Shown piece after piece: positions 42,151-51,376 of a stretch of DNA of 64,000 nt; positions within the stretch are counted from its first letter, which is position 1, and every line of letters begins with the position of its first letter. A program made the translations under genes and the position numbers. This DNA comes from Planctomycetota bacterium (GTDB lineage: Bacteria > Planctomycetota > UBA1135 > GCA-002748355). The stretch lies in the NCBI GenBank assembly GCA_002748355.1, contig PDSF01000032.1, forward strand, positions 62,001-126,000. Reading direction: 5' to 3'. The notes under the pieces are model-generated. The model was not told where the DNA came from. It worked only from the letters and a program-made list of their open reading frames with translations, and did no database searches.

Positions 42151-43347
42151 ATGAGACCCTCCTCGCCTCTTCTTCTTTCCCTGTTCCCACTGCTCTTCTT
42201 AGTTCTTGGCTGCAAGGGCCCAGAACAGGAAGGCCCCACCCACCTGGCCTCGCACCTCGACAAGGCCGGATCAGAAGGCTGGCAACCCCTGTCTCTCGAG
42301 GCCGTGCTCGAGCAGCTCAAGCATCGGGGCGAATGGCAAGACCACGCCCGGCCGCTTCCAGCGCCACGGCATCCGGCAGAGAAATACCTGAAAGGCTGGA
42401 TTATCGTCCTCGACCCTGGCCATGGCGGCCGCGCCGATGCTGCGGGTTATAAGCGCGGGCCAACCGGAGTCCGCGAGGCAGAAATGAATCTGCGGGTCGC
42501 CAAGCTGCTGCGCCGGCTACTAGTGGACGCGGGTGCCAAGGTGACCCTGACCCGCGAAGGGGAATGCAGCGAGGCAGCCGACGATCGCCTGAAGGACACG
42601 CTCTTCCGCCGGGCCCAAATCGCCAACGAACATCCAAGGCCGGATGGCGGTAAGGGCGCCGACCTCTTTATCAGCCTGCACCACAACGCCTTTTCTCGCC
42701 CTGAACCCAACTACCCGAGCATTTGGTTCCATGGCTCCCCAGACCAATCGGAGGTAGGCCTGGATGCAGCCAAATACGTGGGACACCGCATCGGTGCCGA
42801 GCTGCGCTGCTCCCAAGTCGGAAAAACCAGCGTATTGATGAACGATACGCAGATGTATATGGCCGGCTTTGGCGTACTACGCCACGCCAAGGTCCCAGCC
42901 TTTCTAATCGAGGCGTCCTTCTTTACCGAGCCCGTTGAGGAACAGCGCCTCCGCGACGCGGCCTACAACCTGCGAGAGGCCTATGCGATTTACCTGGGCC
43001 TCGTCGAATATGCCTACGGTGGCCGCCCCACGCAGAGCCCTCCCAAGCTCAGCCGCGACGGCAAGGACCTGGTCCTGCGCACGACTCTGGACGAGGGTCT
43101 CCCCGACTGGTGGGGTCACGATAAACCCCGCATCCTGCGCTCGAGCACCGCCGTCTTCGTCGACAACCAGCGCGTCCCTGTGCGCTTTGACCCGAAAAGC
43201 AAGGTCCTGGAAGCCCGTTTCCCCGCTCCGGAGAAGGCGAAACAACTAGAGATAAGCGTGCACCACGCAAACCTCTACAAACACCACAACTGGCCGCAGC
43301 GCTATACCCTGCCTTTCAAGCCAGACAATAACACTGGCGCTAAGTAA
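42151..43347 (+). CDS. N-acetylmuramoyl-L-alanine amidase lipoprotein (Amidase_3)
   Basis: 398 residues. The leader ends LVLGC, a lipobox, so the enzyme is likely anchored to a membrane. The Amidase_3 zinc fold is visible: VLDPGHGG with the first His, EAEMNLRVAKLLRRLL with the metal Glu, SLHHNAFSR with a second His, and IEASFFTEPVEE with the catalytic Glu. It cuts the bond between muramic acid and the stem peptide. A C-terminal beta domain (about 305-398) may bind the wall. Encoded 34 bases after the FtsX-like gene, recalling FtsEX control of amidases. Confidence 0.9.
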   Translation: MRPSSPLLLSLFPLLFLVLGCKGPEQEGPTHLASHLDKAGSEGWQPLSLEAVLEQLKHRGEWQDHARPLPAPRHPAEKYLKGWIIVLDPGHGGRADAAGYKRGPTGVREAEMNLRVAKLLRRLLVDAGAKVTLTREGECSEAADDRLKDTLFRRAQIANEHPRPDGGKGADLFISLHHNAFSRPEPNYPSIWFHGSPDQSEVGLDAAKYVGHRIGAELRCSQVGKTSVLMNDTQMYMAGFGVLRHAKVPAFLIEASFFTEPVEEQRLRDAAYNLREAYAIYLGLVEYAYGGRPTQSPPKLSRDGKDLVLRTTLDEGLPDWWGHDKPRILRSSTAVFVDNQRVPVRFDPKSKVLEARFPAPEKAKQLEISVHHANLYKHHNWPQRYTLPFKPDNNTGAK

Positions 43348-43397
43348 CAAGCCGTTGAGTTGGTATCACGGCAGCAGAGAGTACAAGGTTAACGCAA

Positions 43398-43435
43398 GCG
43401 AGGAGCAGAGCCGACGTATCGACTCTGCTCCTCGC
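43398..43435. terminator. bidirectional terminator, 13-bp stem
   Basis: GCGAGGAGCAGAG (43398-43410), 12-base loop, perfect complement CTCTGCTCCTCGC (43423-43435), between the convergent amidase and actin-like genes. It would serve both transcripts. Confidence 0.78.
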
Positions 43436-43460
43436 CGTACCAACGAAGCGCCGTTCTGGC

Positions 43461-44531
43461 TCAGTCGCCGATTGCGGCTGCGACGAGGCAACCCTTCGCA
43501 ACGCTGTTGAGCGGCTCGCTGGCGTGGAAGATATCCCGAATCGGAATCGGGAAGTCCAGCTTGGCGAATTCGTCTTTGAAGACCTCGGTGAAGCCCTTGA
43601 CCATGCTCGTGCCACCGGAGCAGACGATATCGATCGGCTCGGGGAAGGTCGGCATGTCCTGTCCAGCGCTGAAGCGGTTGGAGAGGTTTTCCATCACGTA
43701 GTGGATCAGGTTGCGATAGTAGATCGCGACCGCTTCCTCTTCGCGCGACTTCGGATCACGGATATCGCCGGAGCTCTCCTTGATGTGGGTGGCCTTGCTG
43801 CCCTTCACACCGAGAACCTTAGCGACGTTGGTATCGATCCAGTCGCCGCCACGAGCCACCGAGAACGACAGAGCCGGGATGGTCTTGTAGCACACGCAAG
43901 CATTGACCATGCCGCCGCCAAAGGACAAACCGATGCCGGTAAAGTCCGATTCGGCGAGCTCGCTGAAGACCACGGCGTGGGCTTCATTGATGGCCTTGGC
44001 GTTATAGCCCATCTTGCGGAGCATGCCTTCAAACAGACCCTGGTGGTAGACGATGTTGTTGTCGCTATCGAGCGACTCGGCCGGCACCGAGAAATAGCAG
44101 TTCTCGCCTTCTTGCGCCGGCTGCCCGAGCACCTTCTCGATGATCAGCTTGATCATCGGCAGGGCATCGACGTCGCTCGGAGAGATCAGGCCGTCCTTCA
44201 TCGGGCGTCGAGTCTCCCGAGAAAAGATATTGGCGAGTTCGAACGCAGACTGCCCAATGACCACGAGGTTGCCGTTGTGCACCACGTACGGGACCTTGAG
44301 CTTGGTCAGCATGTTCTTGGAGTACACGTCGGACTTGATGTCCAAGAACGCGTTGCGCTCGACGGTCACCGAAATGCCGCCGTCATCGGTCTGGTGGGCC
44401 GCAGCAATATTCGCCGTGCCGATGTCTAGCCCTTTACCGAGCAATAGCTCAGAACTATCCGTGCTCTGCTCTTCCTGCGTGACCTGGCCCGCGGCCTCCT
44501 GGTCGATGTCCTGATAATCTTCCTGGTCCAT
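43461..44531 (-). CDS. bacterial actin-like ATPase (MreB/Hsp70 superfamily), uncharacterised branch
   Basis: 356 residues with an acidic, Gln-rich ~30-residue N-terminal tail. Actin-fold motifs in order: phosphate-1 GLDIGTANI (34-42), phosphate-2 GIGLSFGGGMVN (199-210), adenosine motif SGGTSMVKGF (305-314). The connecting motif around FSELAESDF is loosely kept. It is not a standard MreB, FtsA, ParM or DnaK: insertions and motif details differ. Two ATGs six bases apart are possible; AGAGG overlaps the first and is well spaced before the second (44531), which is chosen. It lies 70 bases after a coiled-coil gene on the same strand; a filament-forming role is inferred. Confidence 0.82.
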   Translation of the reverse strand: MDQEDYQDIDQEAAGQVTQEEQSTDSSELLLGKGLDIGTANIAAAHQTDDGGISVTVERNAFLDIKSDVYSKNMLTKLKVPYVVHNGNLVVIGQSAFELANIFSRETRRPMKDGLISPSDVDALPMIKLIIEKVLGQPAQEGENCYFSVPAESLDSDNNIVYHQGLFEGMLRKMGYNAKAINEAHAVVFSELAESDFTGIGLSFGGGMVNACVCYKTIPALSFSVARGGDWIDTNVAKVLGVKGSKATHIKESSGDIRDPKSREEEAVAIYYRNLIHYVMENLSNRFSAGQDMPTFPEPIDIVCSGGTSMVKGFTEVFKDEFAKLDFPIPIRDIFHASEPLNSVAKGCLVAAAIGD

Positions 44532-44601
44532 TTTCATCCTCTAACGACGCGCTTGTCGGTTGGTGATCGGTATCGAGTGTTTTTGGGAGGACCTGAAGGG
44601 C

Positions 44602-45420
44602 TCAACCGCCCCGCAGTTTTTTCATTCGTTCGAGATTCGCGGCGATGCCACCGCCTTTGCGCTTCTCGACCTCAACGTCGCCCATATTGGTCTCGACGTT
44701 TGAGGCGCCGTCCTTCTCGAATAGGCCGCTGTAATCGACCTCGGCATTGTCGACCGCAGCACTGATGCCCATCTTCTTGCCAAAGCTCTCGAGCTTCTTG
44801 TCGAGGCCCGAAACGAGTTGATCCAGCTTCGAGGCGAGACCATCGTCAGCCGGCGCCGGAGCTGCGGCCGAGGCTTGCGTCCCCTGGGCCTGCGCCTTCA
44901 GCGTCTGGATCTCCTCCATCATCTTCATCATCAGCATCGCCGAGGCGCTGTCGCCGCCACCGGCGAAGCTGGGAGCTTCCTGAGCCGCCGCGCTTTCCTG
45001 AGCCGCCGCTACCGGCGCCTGCTGCTGCGCAGAAACCTGCGCCTCAAGCTCCCCGATGCGTTGCTGGGCCTCATCGAGTTCTTCCCGAAGCGAGCTGGCG
45101 ACCTCTTCGAGTTCCTGAGCCCGTTCCTGCTCCTCTTGGACACGGGCTTCGAGCTTTGCATGCTCGCAGCGCTCGTTCTGCCACTCTTCCTTGAGGTCGG
45201 CGAACTCTTTTTGGCTACGCTCACGTAGCTCTTCGACCTGCTCAGGAGGAACCAGGCCCGTCTTCTCGACGGCACGCTCGACGGCTTCCTGCAACAAGGC
45301 CGCGATCTCGCGCTTGCGGATCACGCGCAAGGTCTTTTTGCCCCGCTTCTCGAGATCCGCGAGGCTTCGCTCCTCGGCGCGAGCCTCCAGGCTCGCGAGG
45401 ACGTCGCTGCTAGCTTCCAT
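44602..45420 (-). CDS. coiled-coil protein with conserved-looking C-terminal motif, partner candidate of actin-like ATPase
   Basis: 272 residues, no signal peptide. Residues 15-130 are a nearly continuous Glu/Arg/Leu heptad coiled coil. A Gln/Ala/Gly-rich low-complexity linker (130-165) follows, then a Met-rich helix (MLMMKMMEEI), a second linker and a C-terminal helix-plus-tail: KKMGISAAVDNAEVDYSGLF, then a basic Gly-rich end (KRKGGGIAANLERMKKLRGG). The compact, charged C-terminus after long linkers looks like a binding tail. Gene order (SSB, this gene, actin-like ATPase) suggests it works with the ATPase; not demonstrated. Confidence 0.78.
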   Translation of the reverse strand: MEASSDVLASLEARAEERSLADLEKRGKKTLRVIRKREIAALLQEAVERAVEKTGLVPPEQVEELRERSQKEFADLKEEWQNERCEHAKLEARVQEEQERAQELEEVASSLREELDEAQQRIGELEAQVSAQQQAPVAAAQESAAAQEAPSFAGGGDSASAMLMMKMMEEIQTLKAQAQGTQASAAAPAPADDGLASKLDQLVSGLDKKLESFGKKMGISAAVDNAEVDYSGLFEKDGASNVETNMGDVEVEKRKGGGIAANLERMKKLRGG

Positions 45421-45549
45421 GGACTGGTCTCCCGATGGCCCGGGTTCTTGGCGAGGATCCGAAACGATCCGAACCCCGGCCCGGAGGCTGATCGACCAAT
45501 CAGAAGCGGAACTTGAGGGCAGCCACGCCCAGACTCAGGAGGGCGAGAC

Positions 45550-46026
45550 TTAGAAGGGGATATCGTCGCCGCCGGCCGACTCGCCGAAGCCCTCTCCCTC
45601 ACCAAAGCCGCCGCCCTGCGAGTTTTGCCAGTCGCTGGCGGGAGCCCTACGAGCAGAGCCACCCTGGCCCTGCTGCCCACCACCCTGTCCCTGCTGGCCG
45701 CTCCTCATGAACTGGAAGTTCTCTACAACGACCTCGAGCTTATTGCGCTTCTGGCCATCCTGGGTCTCCCAGCTACTGAACTGCAGCCGCCCTTCAAGAA
45801 AGATCGGGCGCCCACGGCTCATGTATTGGTTGATCAGCTCGGCCTGACGCCCAAAGGCGGTCACGTCGACGTAGCAGACTTCTTCGCGCTGCTCACCGGC
45901 CTGCGTCCGGAATTTTCGGTTCGTCGCGATGCCGAATTTGCAGATTTGCGTGCCACCCTGGGTTGAGCGCATCTCTGGGTCGCGCGTCAGATTTCCCATC
46001 AGGATGACCTTGTTAAAGCTGGCCAT
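45550..46026 (-). CDS. ssb: single-stranded DNA-binding protein
   Basis: 158 residues. The OB-fold starts MASFNKVILMGNLTRDPEM, with CYVDVTAFGRQAELINQYMSRG and FLEGRLQFSSWET typical of SSB. After about residue 108 comes a Gly/Gln-rich flexible tail ending GGDDIPF, the standard C-terminal tip that recruits replication and repair proteins. Length normal. It heads a same-strand group with the coiled-coil and actin-like genes, 129 bases apart from the first. Confidence 0.96.
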   Translation of the reverse strand: MASFNKVILMGNLTRDPEMRSTQGGTQICKFGIATNRKFRTQAGEQREEVCYVDVTAFGRQAELINQYMSRGRPIFLEGRLQFSSWETQDGQKRNKLEVVVENFQFMRSGQQGQGGGQQGQGGSARRAPASDWQNSQGGGFGEGEGFGESAGGDDIPF

Positions 46027-46300
46027 TTTTCCCCCACATCATCGCGATTCACAAATCTTCGGGCACAAATCCTCGGGCGCATCGCCTCCGTGCGATCAAG
46101 GTCCCGAGTCCGTGGGGAATCCTATGCGGGGCCATGCTGCGATGCGAGTCCAGACAGACATGGCCCGTGCGCTTGAGTGTTGGCAGAGGGCACAGCCCAG
46201 CAAGGAGCGATGGGGAAGGCCTAGCCTCCATCTCTCGAATCTTTTTCAACGACCTAGCAGCAAATGCCCTGCTATCATCCCCCTTCGATTTGGAGGCCCC

Positions 46301-46669
46301 ATGGCGCAGGTTCGAGAACAAATGGAGAGGCAAACATTTCAAGAACGACGCCAGGCGATGCGGGTCAAAAGCCGCCTCCCCATGCGAATGCAGGCTCGTG
46401 ACGCCGACCACCAAGCCGAGCTCCGCGACATCTCGACCGCCGGGCTCTGCTGTTTCTTCCCGGAGCCGATCCCCGAGATGACTCTCGTGGGCATCGACCT
46501 TGAGCTCGACGGGAAGACACACTCGATCGAGGGGGCGGTCGTTCGCTGCCAAGACGCGGGCGAAGACGGCTACGAGATCGCGGTGTTCTTCACCAACCTG
46601 CTCGGCACCATTCGAGTGCGCTTGTCGCAGCTCGTCGCCGATCGTCAGCGCGACGGGCACAGTTGCTAG
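46301..46669 (+). CDS. PilZ-domain protein
   Basis: 122 residues, mainly one PilZ domain that binds cyclic di-GMP. The two signature elements are present: RQAMR (R-x-x-x-R) near residue 18 and ELRDISTAGLCC (D/N-x-S-x-x-G) near residue 43, followed by the barrel strands. TTGGAGG lies about six bases before the ATG. It is divergent from ssb across about 275 bases. Its target process is unknown. Confidence 0.9.
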   Translation: MAQVREQMERQTFQERRQAMRVKSRLPMRMQARDADHQAELRDISTAGLCCFFPEPIPEMTLVGIDLELDGKTHSIEGAVVRCQDAGEDGYEIAVFFTNLLGTIRVRLSQLVADRQRDGHSC

Positions 46670-46757
46670 TAAGCGAGTGTTCGCAGGCGAGTGCTGCCGC
46701 GAAGAAGCAGGGCGAGAAAAACCGGCCGCAGAAGCGGGCTGCCCCGCGAAACCTAGA

Positions 46758-47315
46758 TCAGAGCGGGTTCTCGTCCGGGCCCGAGTCCTCTGCCCCAGCG
46801 CTGAGCCGAGCCAACTGCGCTGCCCAAGCGGCGAGGAAGCGATCGACGGCATCCGCGCACTCGCTTCCTGAGAGATCGAGCTGCTGGATGATCTGCAGGG
46901 CCTCCTCGGCCCCGTGTCGCGTCGCCTGCTCCAGGATCTGCCCTTCGATGGTGACACCCGCCATTTCCGCGGCGCTGAACAGGGCACCGATCTCGCTCAA
47001 CATGCTCTCGGCCACCAGCTCTGGATCGCGCTGCAGTTCTCGGGTCGGTCCATAGGTCATAGGTGGCGTGGAAACCCCGAGTTCGCGGCGAAAAGCATCG
47101 ACCAAGGACTCTTTGACAATGGCGAGGGCAACTTCGACGGATCCGTTCAGGCTCACCTCATCCTTGCCCGACAAGAGGCGAGACGGACGCCCCTCGCTCT
47201 TCCCCGCAGAACTCTTTCCGGGAGACTCGTAGTAGCCTCCCTGGCTCGGCATCCCATCGCCGACGTTCTGTGATCGCGGAACTTGTCCCAAAGGTCCGTC
47301 CACCCTTCCTTCCAT
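46758..47315 (-). CDS. helical protein, unknown
   Basis: 185 residues. The first ~60 residues are Gly/Ser/Lys-rich and likely disordered; from about 65 on it is helical with hydrophobic positions (LAIVKESLVDAFRRELGV, VAESMLSEIGALFSAAEMAGV, DAVDRFLAAWAAQLARL). A DUF5610-like resemblance was considered but is weak. AAGGA five bases before the ATG at 47315 supports that start over one 42 bases further. It is divergent from purL across 145 bases. No function assigned. Confidence 0.6.
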   Translation of the reverse strand: MEGRVDGPLGQVPRSQNVGDGMPSQGGYYESPGKSSAGKSEGRPSRLLSGKDEVSLNGSVEVALAIVKESLVDAFRRELGVSTPPMTYGPTRELQRDPELVAESMLSEIGALFSAAEMAGVTIEGQILEQATRHGAEEALQIIQQLDLSGSECADAVDRFLAAWAAQLARLSAGAEDSGPDENPL

Positions 47316-47459
47316 CGAGTCCTTCCAAATGGCATTGTCGTCGCGAGCGAGCCTCACTTGACCCTGCCTTGCGGAAGCAACACCGCCGAAAAGCCCTGGA
47401 ATCCAGGTCCCTGCGCCTCGGCGCTTGCTTCCACCTCCAGGCGCTGCAATATCGCCGAT

Positions 47460-50399
47460 ATGGACGCTTGGTGCATCGAAGTTGCAATCCGCCCCCCCCT
47501 CGAAGACCCCGAAGCGCCTCGCCTCCGCGAGTTCGTCGAAGCGCTGGGACTCGAGCCGGCGGGCCCGCCGTTACTCATTCGGGGCTACGTGCTGCCGGCC
47601 AGTCTGGAGCGCGCCGCTGCCGAACGCGCTGCTGCTGAGCTGCTCGCCGATCCCGTGAGCGACCGCTTCCGCGTCGCCCACTCCGGCGCGAGCCCCGAAG
47701 AGACCGCAGCGCTCTGGCCCGGCTTCGGAAAGGCGCTGCGCCTGACGGTCCGCCGCCGCCCCGGCGTCATGGACCCAGTCGTGCGCAGCGTCCTGGAAGG
47801 CCTGCGCGAGCTTGAGATCGCCGCGGATAGCGCCGGCCGCTACCGCTCCTATCTCCTGCCGCTGCGCGAAGCCCCGAGCCCGGAGCAGCTCAAACGGCTC
47901 GGCGCCTCACTCCACAACGAGGTGATCGAAGAGCTCGTCGTCGGAGCGCTGCCTCCCGGACTCCCCACTCCTGGTGGCAGCAGCAGCGAAGGCCGGGTCG
48001 AACTGCCTCTAACCGGCCTCAGCGAACAAGAGCTGGTCAAGCTGAGCCAGGAGCGCTGCTTCTCGCTCAACGCCATCGAGATGCTGCAGGTCCAAGCCAA
48101 GTTCGAGGAGCTCGGCCGCGCCCCCACCTTGACCGAGCTGGAGACCATCGCCCAAACCTGGTCCGAGCACTGCAAGCACAAGACGCTCACCGGTCGCGTC
48201 GAGATGGAAGGCGGCCGCAGCTATGACAACCTGCTCAAGCAGACCATCTTCGAGACGACGGTCAAAATCGACCATCCCTTCTGCGTTAGCGTCTTCGACG
48301 ACAACGCCGGCGTGATCGAGTTCCACGAGGGCGACTGTCTCTGCATCAAGGTCGAAACCCACAACCACCCCTCTGCGATCGAACCCTTCGGCGGGGCCGG
48401 TACTGGCGTCGGCGGCGTGATCCGCGACGTCATGGGTACCGGCCTCGGCGCGCGCCCCCTCTGCAACCTCGACGTGTTCTGCGTGGCCTCACCCGACATG
48501 CCGCGTAGCGAAGTGCCGAACGGCTGCCTGCATCCCGCTCGCGTGCTCGACGGCATCATTGCCGGAGTCCGCGACTACGGTAACCCGATGGGCATCCCGA
48601 CCGTAACCGGGGCGGTGCATGTGCACGACGACTTCGTCGGCAACCCCCTGGTCTACTGCGGCACCGTCGGGATCCTCCCCAAGGACAAAGTTCCCAAAGC
48701 GGCCAAGCCCGGCGACAGGATCCTCGCAGCCGGCGGGCGCACCGGGCGCGACGGCATCCACGGAGCCACCTTCTCCTCCATCGAGCTGACCGATGAGAGC
48801 GAGATGCTCAGCTCTGGCGCCGTGCAGATCGGCGACCCGATCCAAGAGAAGATCGTCCTCGACGCCCAGCTCGAAGCGCGCGATCTCGGTCTCTACGACG
48901 CGGTCACCGACTGCGGCGCCGGCGGCTTCAGCTCGGCCATCGGCGAGATGGGCGAAAAGATCGGGGCGCGGGTGCACCTGGAGCATGCTCCTCTCAAATA
49001 CAGCGGCCTGACGCCTACCGAAATTTGGATCAGCGAGGCGCAGGAGCGCATGGTCTACGCGGTGCCGGCCGACAAGGTCGAGAGCTTCCGCGAAGTCTTC
49101 GAGCGGCACGAGGTCGAGACCGCCGTGCTCGGGGAGTTCACCGACACTGGCCGCCTCGAGATCTACTTCGAGGACACCCTGCTCTGTGACCTGTCGATGG
49201 ACTTCCTGCACAACGGTGTCCCTCGGCCGACGCGCAAGGCCCGCTGGTCGCCGCCAGCGCTGAGCCCGGCCCAGCCCAGCGATGAGTCTCATGAGAGCAT
49301 GCTCCTCAAGATCCTCGCCGACTGGGGGATCTGTTCCAAGGAGTGGATCTGCCGCCAGTACGACCACGAGGTCCAGGGTTACAGCGGCGCCAAGCCCTTC
49401 TCCGGAACGCGGCAGCGCGGTCCGGGCGACGGCTCGGTCCTGGCCCCCAAGCCCGGCGTGCCGGTGGGCTTCGCCGTCGCGACCGGACTGACCCCGCGTT
49501 ACTCCCTGCTCGATCCCGCAGCCATGGCCGAAGCAGCCCTCGATGAGGCCCTGCGCAACGTCGTGGTCCGCGGCGGCGACCCGAGCCGCTGCGCCGTCCT
49601 CGACAACTACTGCTGGGGCAACTGCGATGACCCCGAGCAGCTCGGCCGCCTGGTGCGTGCCACCGAGGCCATCTGTGAACTGGCCCTGCAATACCGCACT
49701 CCATTCGTCTCCGGTAAGGACTCCCTCAACAACGAGTTCCGGATCGGCGAACGGCTGATCTCCATCCCTGGCTGTCTTCTGGTCAGCGCCCTCGCCATCG
49801 TGCCCGAGCTCGATCAAGTCCCCGACAACGCCTTCGTCCACCAAGGCAGCGCCCTCTACTTGCTCGGCACAACCAGGCAAGAACTCGGAGGCAGCGCCTA
49901 CTTGGCCGCGATCGAGCAAATCGGCGACACAGCGCCTCGCGTCCACGACAGCGCCGCCAGCATTGCCAGCTATCGCACACTGCACGAGTGCATCGTCGAC
50001 GGTCAGGTGGCCTCGGCCCATGACCTCGCCGAAGGCGGCCTCGCGGTAGCGCTCAGCGAGATGGCCATCGGCGCCGAGTTCGGTGCCGGCATCGAACTCG
50101 CAGCCATTCCCAGCGAAGGCGAAGTCGACGAGGTCGGCAAGCTTTTCAGCGAAAGCCTCGGGAGAATCCTCATCGAAGCCGCACCCGGTCGCGAACTTGA
50201 GCTAGAGGAAGCCCTGCGCAGCCGCGACCTAAGCTTTGCGCGCGTGGGCACCACATCGGCCGAAGCTCGAATCATCGTCGAGCGAGAGGATGGCGGCCGG
50301 GCCCTCGATCTTCCCATCGACAAGATCGAAACCGCGTGGCAAGCCCCACTGGCCAAAGGGCCGCTCCCCTGCATCCCAGACATGGAGACCCAGCGATGA
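47460..50399 (+). CDS. purL: phosphoribosylformylglycinamidine synthase, synthetase subunit with PurS-like N-terminus
   Basis: 979 residues; makes FGAM from FGAR, ATP and ammonia in purine synthesis. The N-terminal ~170 residues hold two PurS-like alpha/beta units (MDAWCIEVAIRPPL onward, then LRLTVRRRPGVMDPVVRSVL). WSEHCKHKTL at about 235 is the key PurL motif, followed by ATP-binding VETHNHPSAIEPFGGAGTGVGG and the second half with its own GATase-facing blocks. The glutaminase domain of the E. coli single-chain enzyme is missing and is supplied by purQ, whose start overlaps this stop (ATGA). So the arrangement is PurS-PurL fused with PurQ separate. Confidence 0.95.
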   Translation: MDAWCIEVAIRPPLEDPEAPRLREFVEALGLEPAGPPLLIRGYVLPASLERAAAERAAAELLADPVSDRFRVAHSGASPEETAALWPGFGKALRLTVRRRPGVMDPVVRSVLEGLRELEIAADSAGRYRSYLLPLREAPSPEQLKRLGASLHNEVIEELVVGALPPGLPTPGGSSSEGRVELPLTGLSEQELVKLSQERCFSLNAIEMLQVQAKFEELGRAPTLTELETIAQTWSEHCKHKTLTGRVEMEGGRSYDNLLKQTIFETTVKIDHPFCVSVFDDNAGVIEFHEGDCLCIKVETHNHPSAIEPFGGAGTGVGGVIRDVMGTGLGARPLCNLDVFCVASPDMPRSEVPNGCLHPARVLDGIIAGVRDYGNPMGIPTVTGAVHVHDDFVGNPLVYCGTVGILPKDKVPKAAKPGDRILAAGGRTGRDGIHGATFSSIELTDESEMLSSGAVQIGDPIQEKIVLDAQLEARDLGLYDAVTDCGAGGFSSAIGEMGEKIGARVHLEHAPLKYSGLTPTEIWISEAQERMVYAVPADKVESFREVFERHEVETAVLGEFTDTGRLEIYFEDTLLCDLSMDFLHNGVPRPTRKARWSPPALSPAQPSDESHESMLLKILADWGICSKEWICRQYDHEVQGYSGAKPFSGTRQRGPGDGSVLAPKPGVPVGFAVATGLTPRYSLLDPAAMAEAALDEALRNVVVRGGDPSRCAVLDNYCWGNCDDPEQLGRLVRATEAICELALQYRTPFVSGKDSLNNEFRIGERLISIPGCLLVSALAIVPELDQVPDNAFVHQGSALYLLGTTRQELGGSAYLAAIEQIGDTAPRVHDSAASIASYRTLHECIVDGQVASAHDLAEGGLAVALSEMAIGAEFGAGIELAAIPSEGEVDEVGKLFSESLGRILIEAAPGRELELEEALRSRDLSFARVGTTSAEARIIVEREDGGRALDLPIDKIETAWQAPLAKGPLPCIPDMETQR

Positions 50400-51175
50400 C
50401 CGCTCCCCACGCCCTCGTCCTGAAAGCGCCGGGGACCAATTGCGACTTCGAGACCCTGGATGCCCTCGAACGTGCCGGCGCCACGACAGAACTCGTAACC
50501 ACCCACGTCCTCTTTGCCGAAGCAGAGCGCCTACTTCGGGCGAGGATCCTCTGCTTCCCTGGAGGATTCGCTCACGGTGATGACATCGCCTCCGCCCGCG
50601 TACTCGCCGGCCAGATGCGCCATCGCCTGGGTGACACTCTCCTACGTTTTGTCGAGCAAGAAGGCGGCTACATCCTCGGCATCTGCAACGGCTTCCAAGC
50701 ATTGGTCAAGCTAGGACTCCTACCTCGCATGAACAGCGGCTCCCTGCAGCAGGAGGTTTCGCTGGTGCACAACGCCAGCGGCCAATACGAATGCCGCTGG
50801 GTACGCTTGCGGGTCGAGGACTCGCACTGTGCCTTCCTACCCAAGGGCATGGTCTTCGAAATGCCGGTAGGACACGGCGAAGGCAAGTTCGTCGCCAGCG
50901 AGCGCTTCGACGCTGGCCGCAGCAAGCTCGTCGCCCTGCGCTACCTGGACGCCGAGGGGAGTCCGACCCAGGACTACCCCTACAACCCCAACGGCAGCAC
51001 CCACGCAGTCGCCGGCCTCACCGACCCGAGCGGACGCGTCCTCGGCCTCATGCCGCACCCCGACCGCAGCTACCTGGCGGCACAGCATCCGCGACGCCTG
51101 CACCAGGAGATTCGCGACGAGGACATGGCCGGGCATCAGCTTTTCTCAGCTCTGGTCGAGGCCGCAAAGGGCTGA
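50396..51175 (+). CDS. purQ: phosphoribosylformylglycinamidine synthase, glutaminase subunit
   Basis: 259 residues. Class I glutamine amidotransferase that supplies ammonia to PurL. FPGGFAHGDDIASARVLA and GICNGFQALVKLGLLP are the family signatures, the latter with the catalytic Cys near residue 97; the His-Glu pair is near the C-terminus (MPHPDRSYLA). The four-base overlap with purL gives coupled translation and the correct complex stoichiometry. Confidence 0.96.
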   Translation: MTAPHALVLKAPGTNCDFETLDALERAGATTELVTTHVLFAEAERLLRARILCFPGGFAHGDDIASARVLAGQMRHRLGDTLLRFVEQEGGYILGICNGFQALVKLGLLPRMNSGSLQQEVSLVHNASGQYECRWVRLRVEDSHCAFLPKGMVFEMPVGHGEGKFVASERFDAGRSKLVALRYLDAEGSPTQDYPYNPNGSTHAVAGLTDPSGRVLGLMPHPDRSYLAAQHPRRLHQEIRDEDMAGHQLFSALVEAAKG

Positions 51176-51376
51176 GCCCAAGTAAGCTCGCGCCCCGAAG
51201 ACAGCCCGCTTCTCCCCATAAGAGCGGAGAATCGAGGGCTAGGAGCCCTGTGCTAGCCGGAGCTCGGCAAGAACCAACTAAGGCCAGAACAAGGGCTTCC
51301 CCCGCACATCGACTAGTCGACGGGCATCATCTAACCAATACTGTATGGGCTTCGAACCTGCTTGCAGTGGATACCC

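Noticed and set aside
48489..50021. 510-codon frame opposite purL, rich in Val, Glu, Gly
   Set aside because: Antisense shadow of purL with no known motif.
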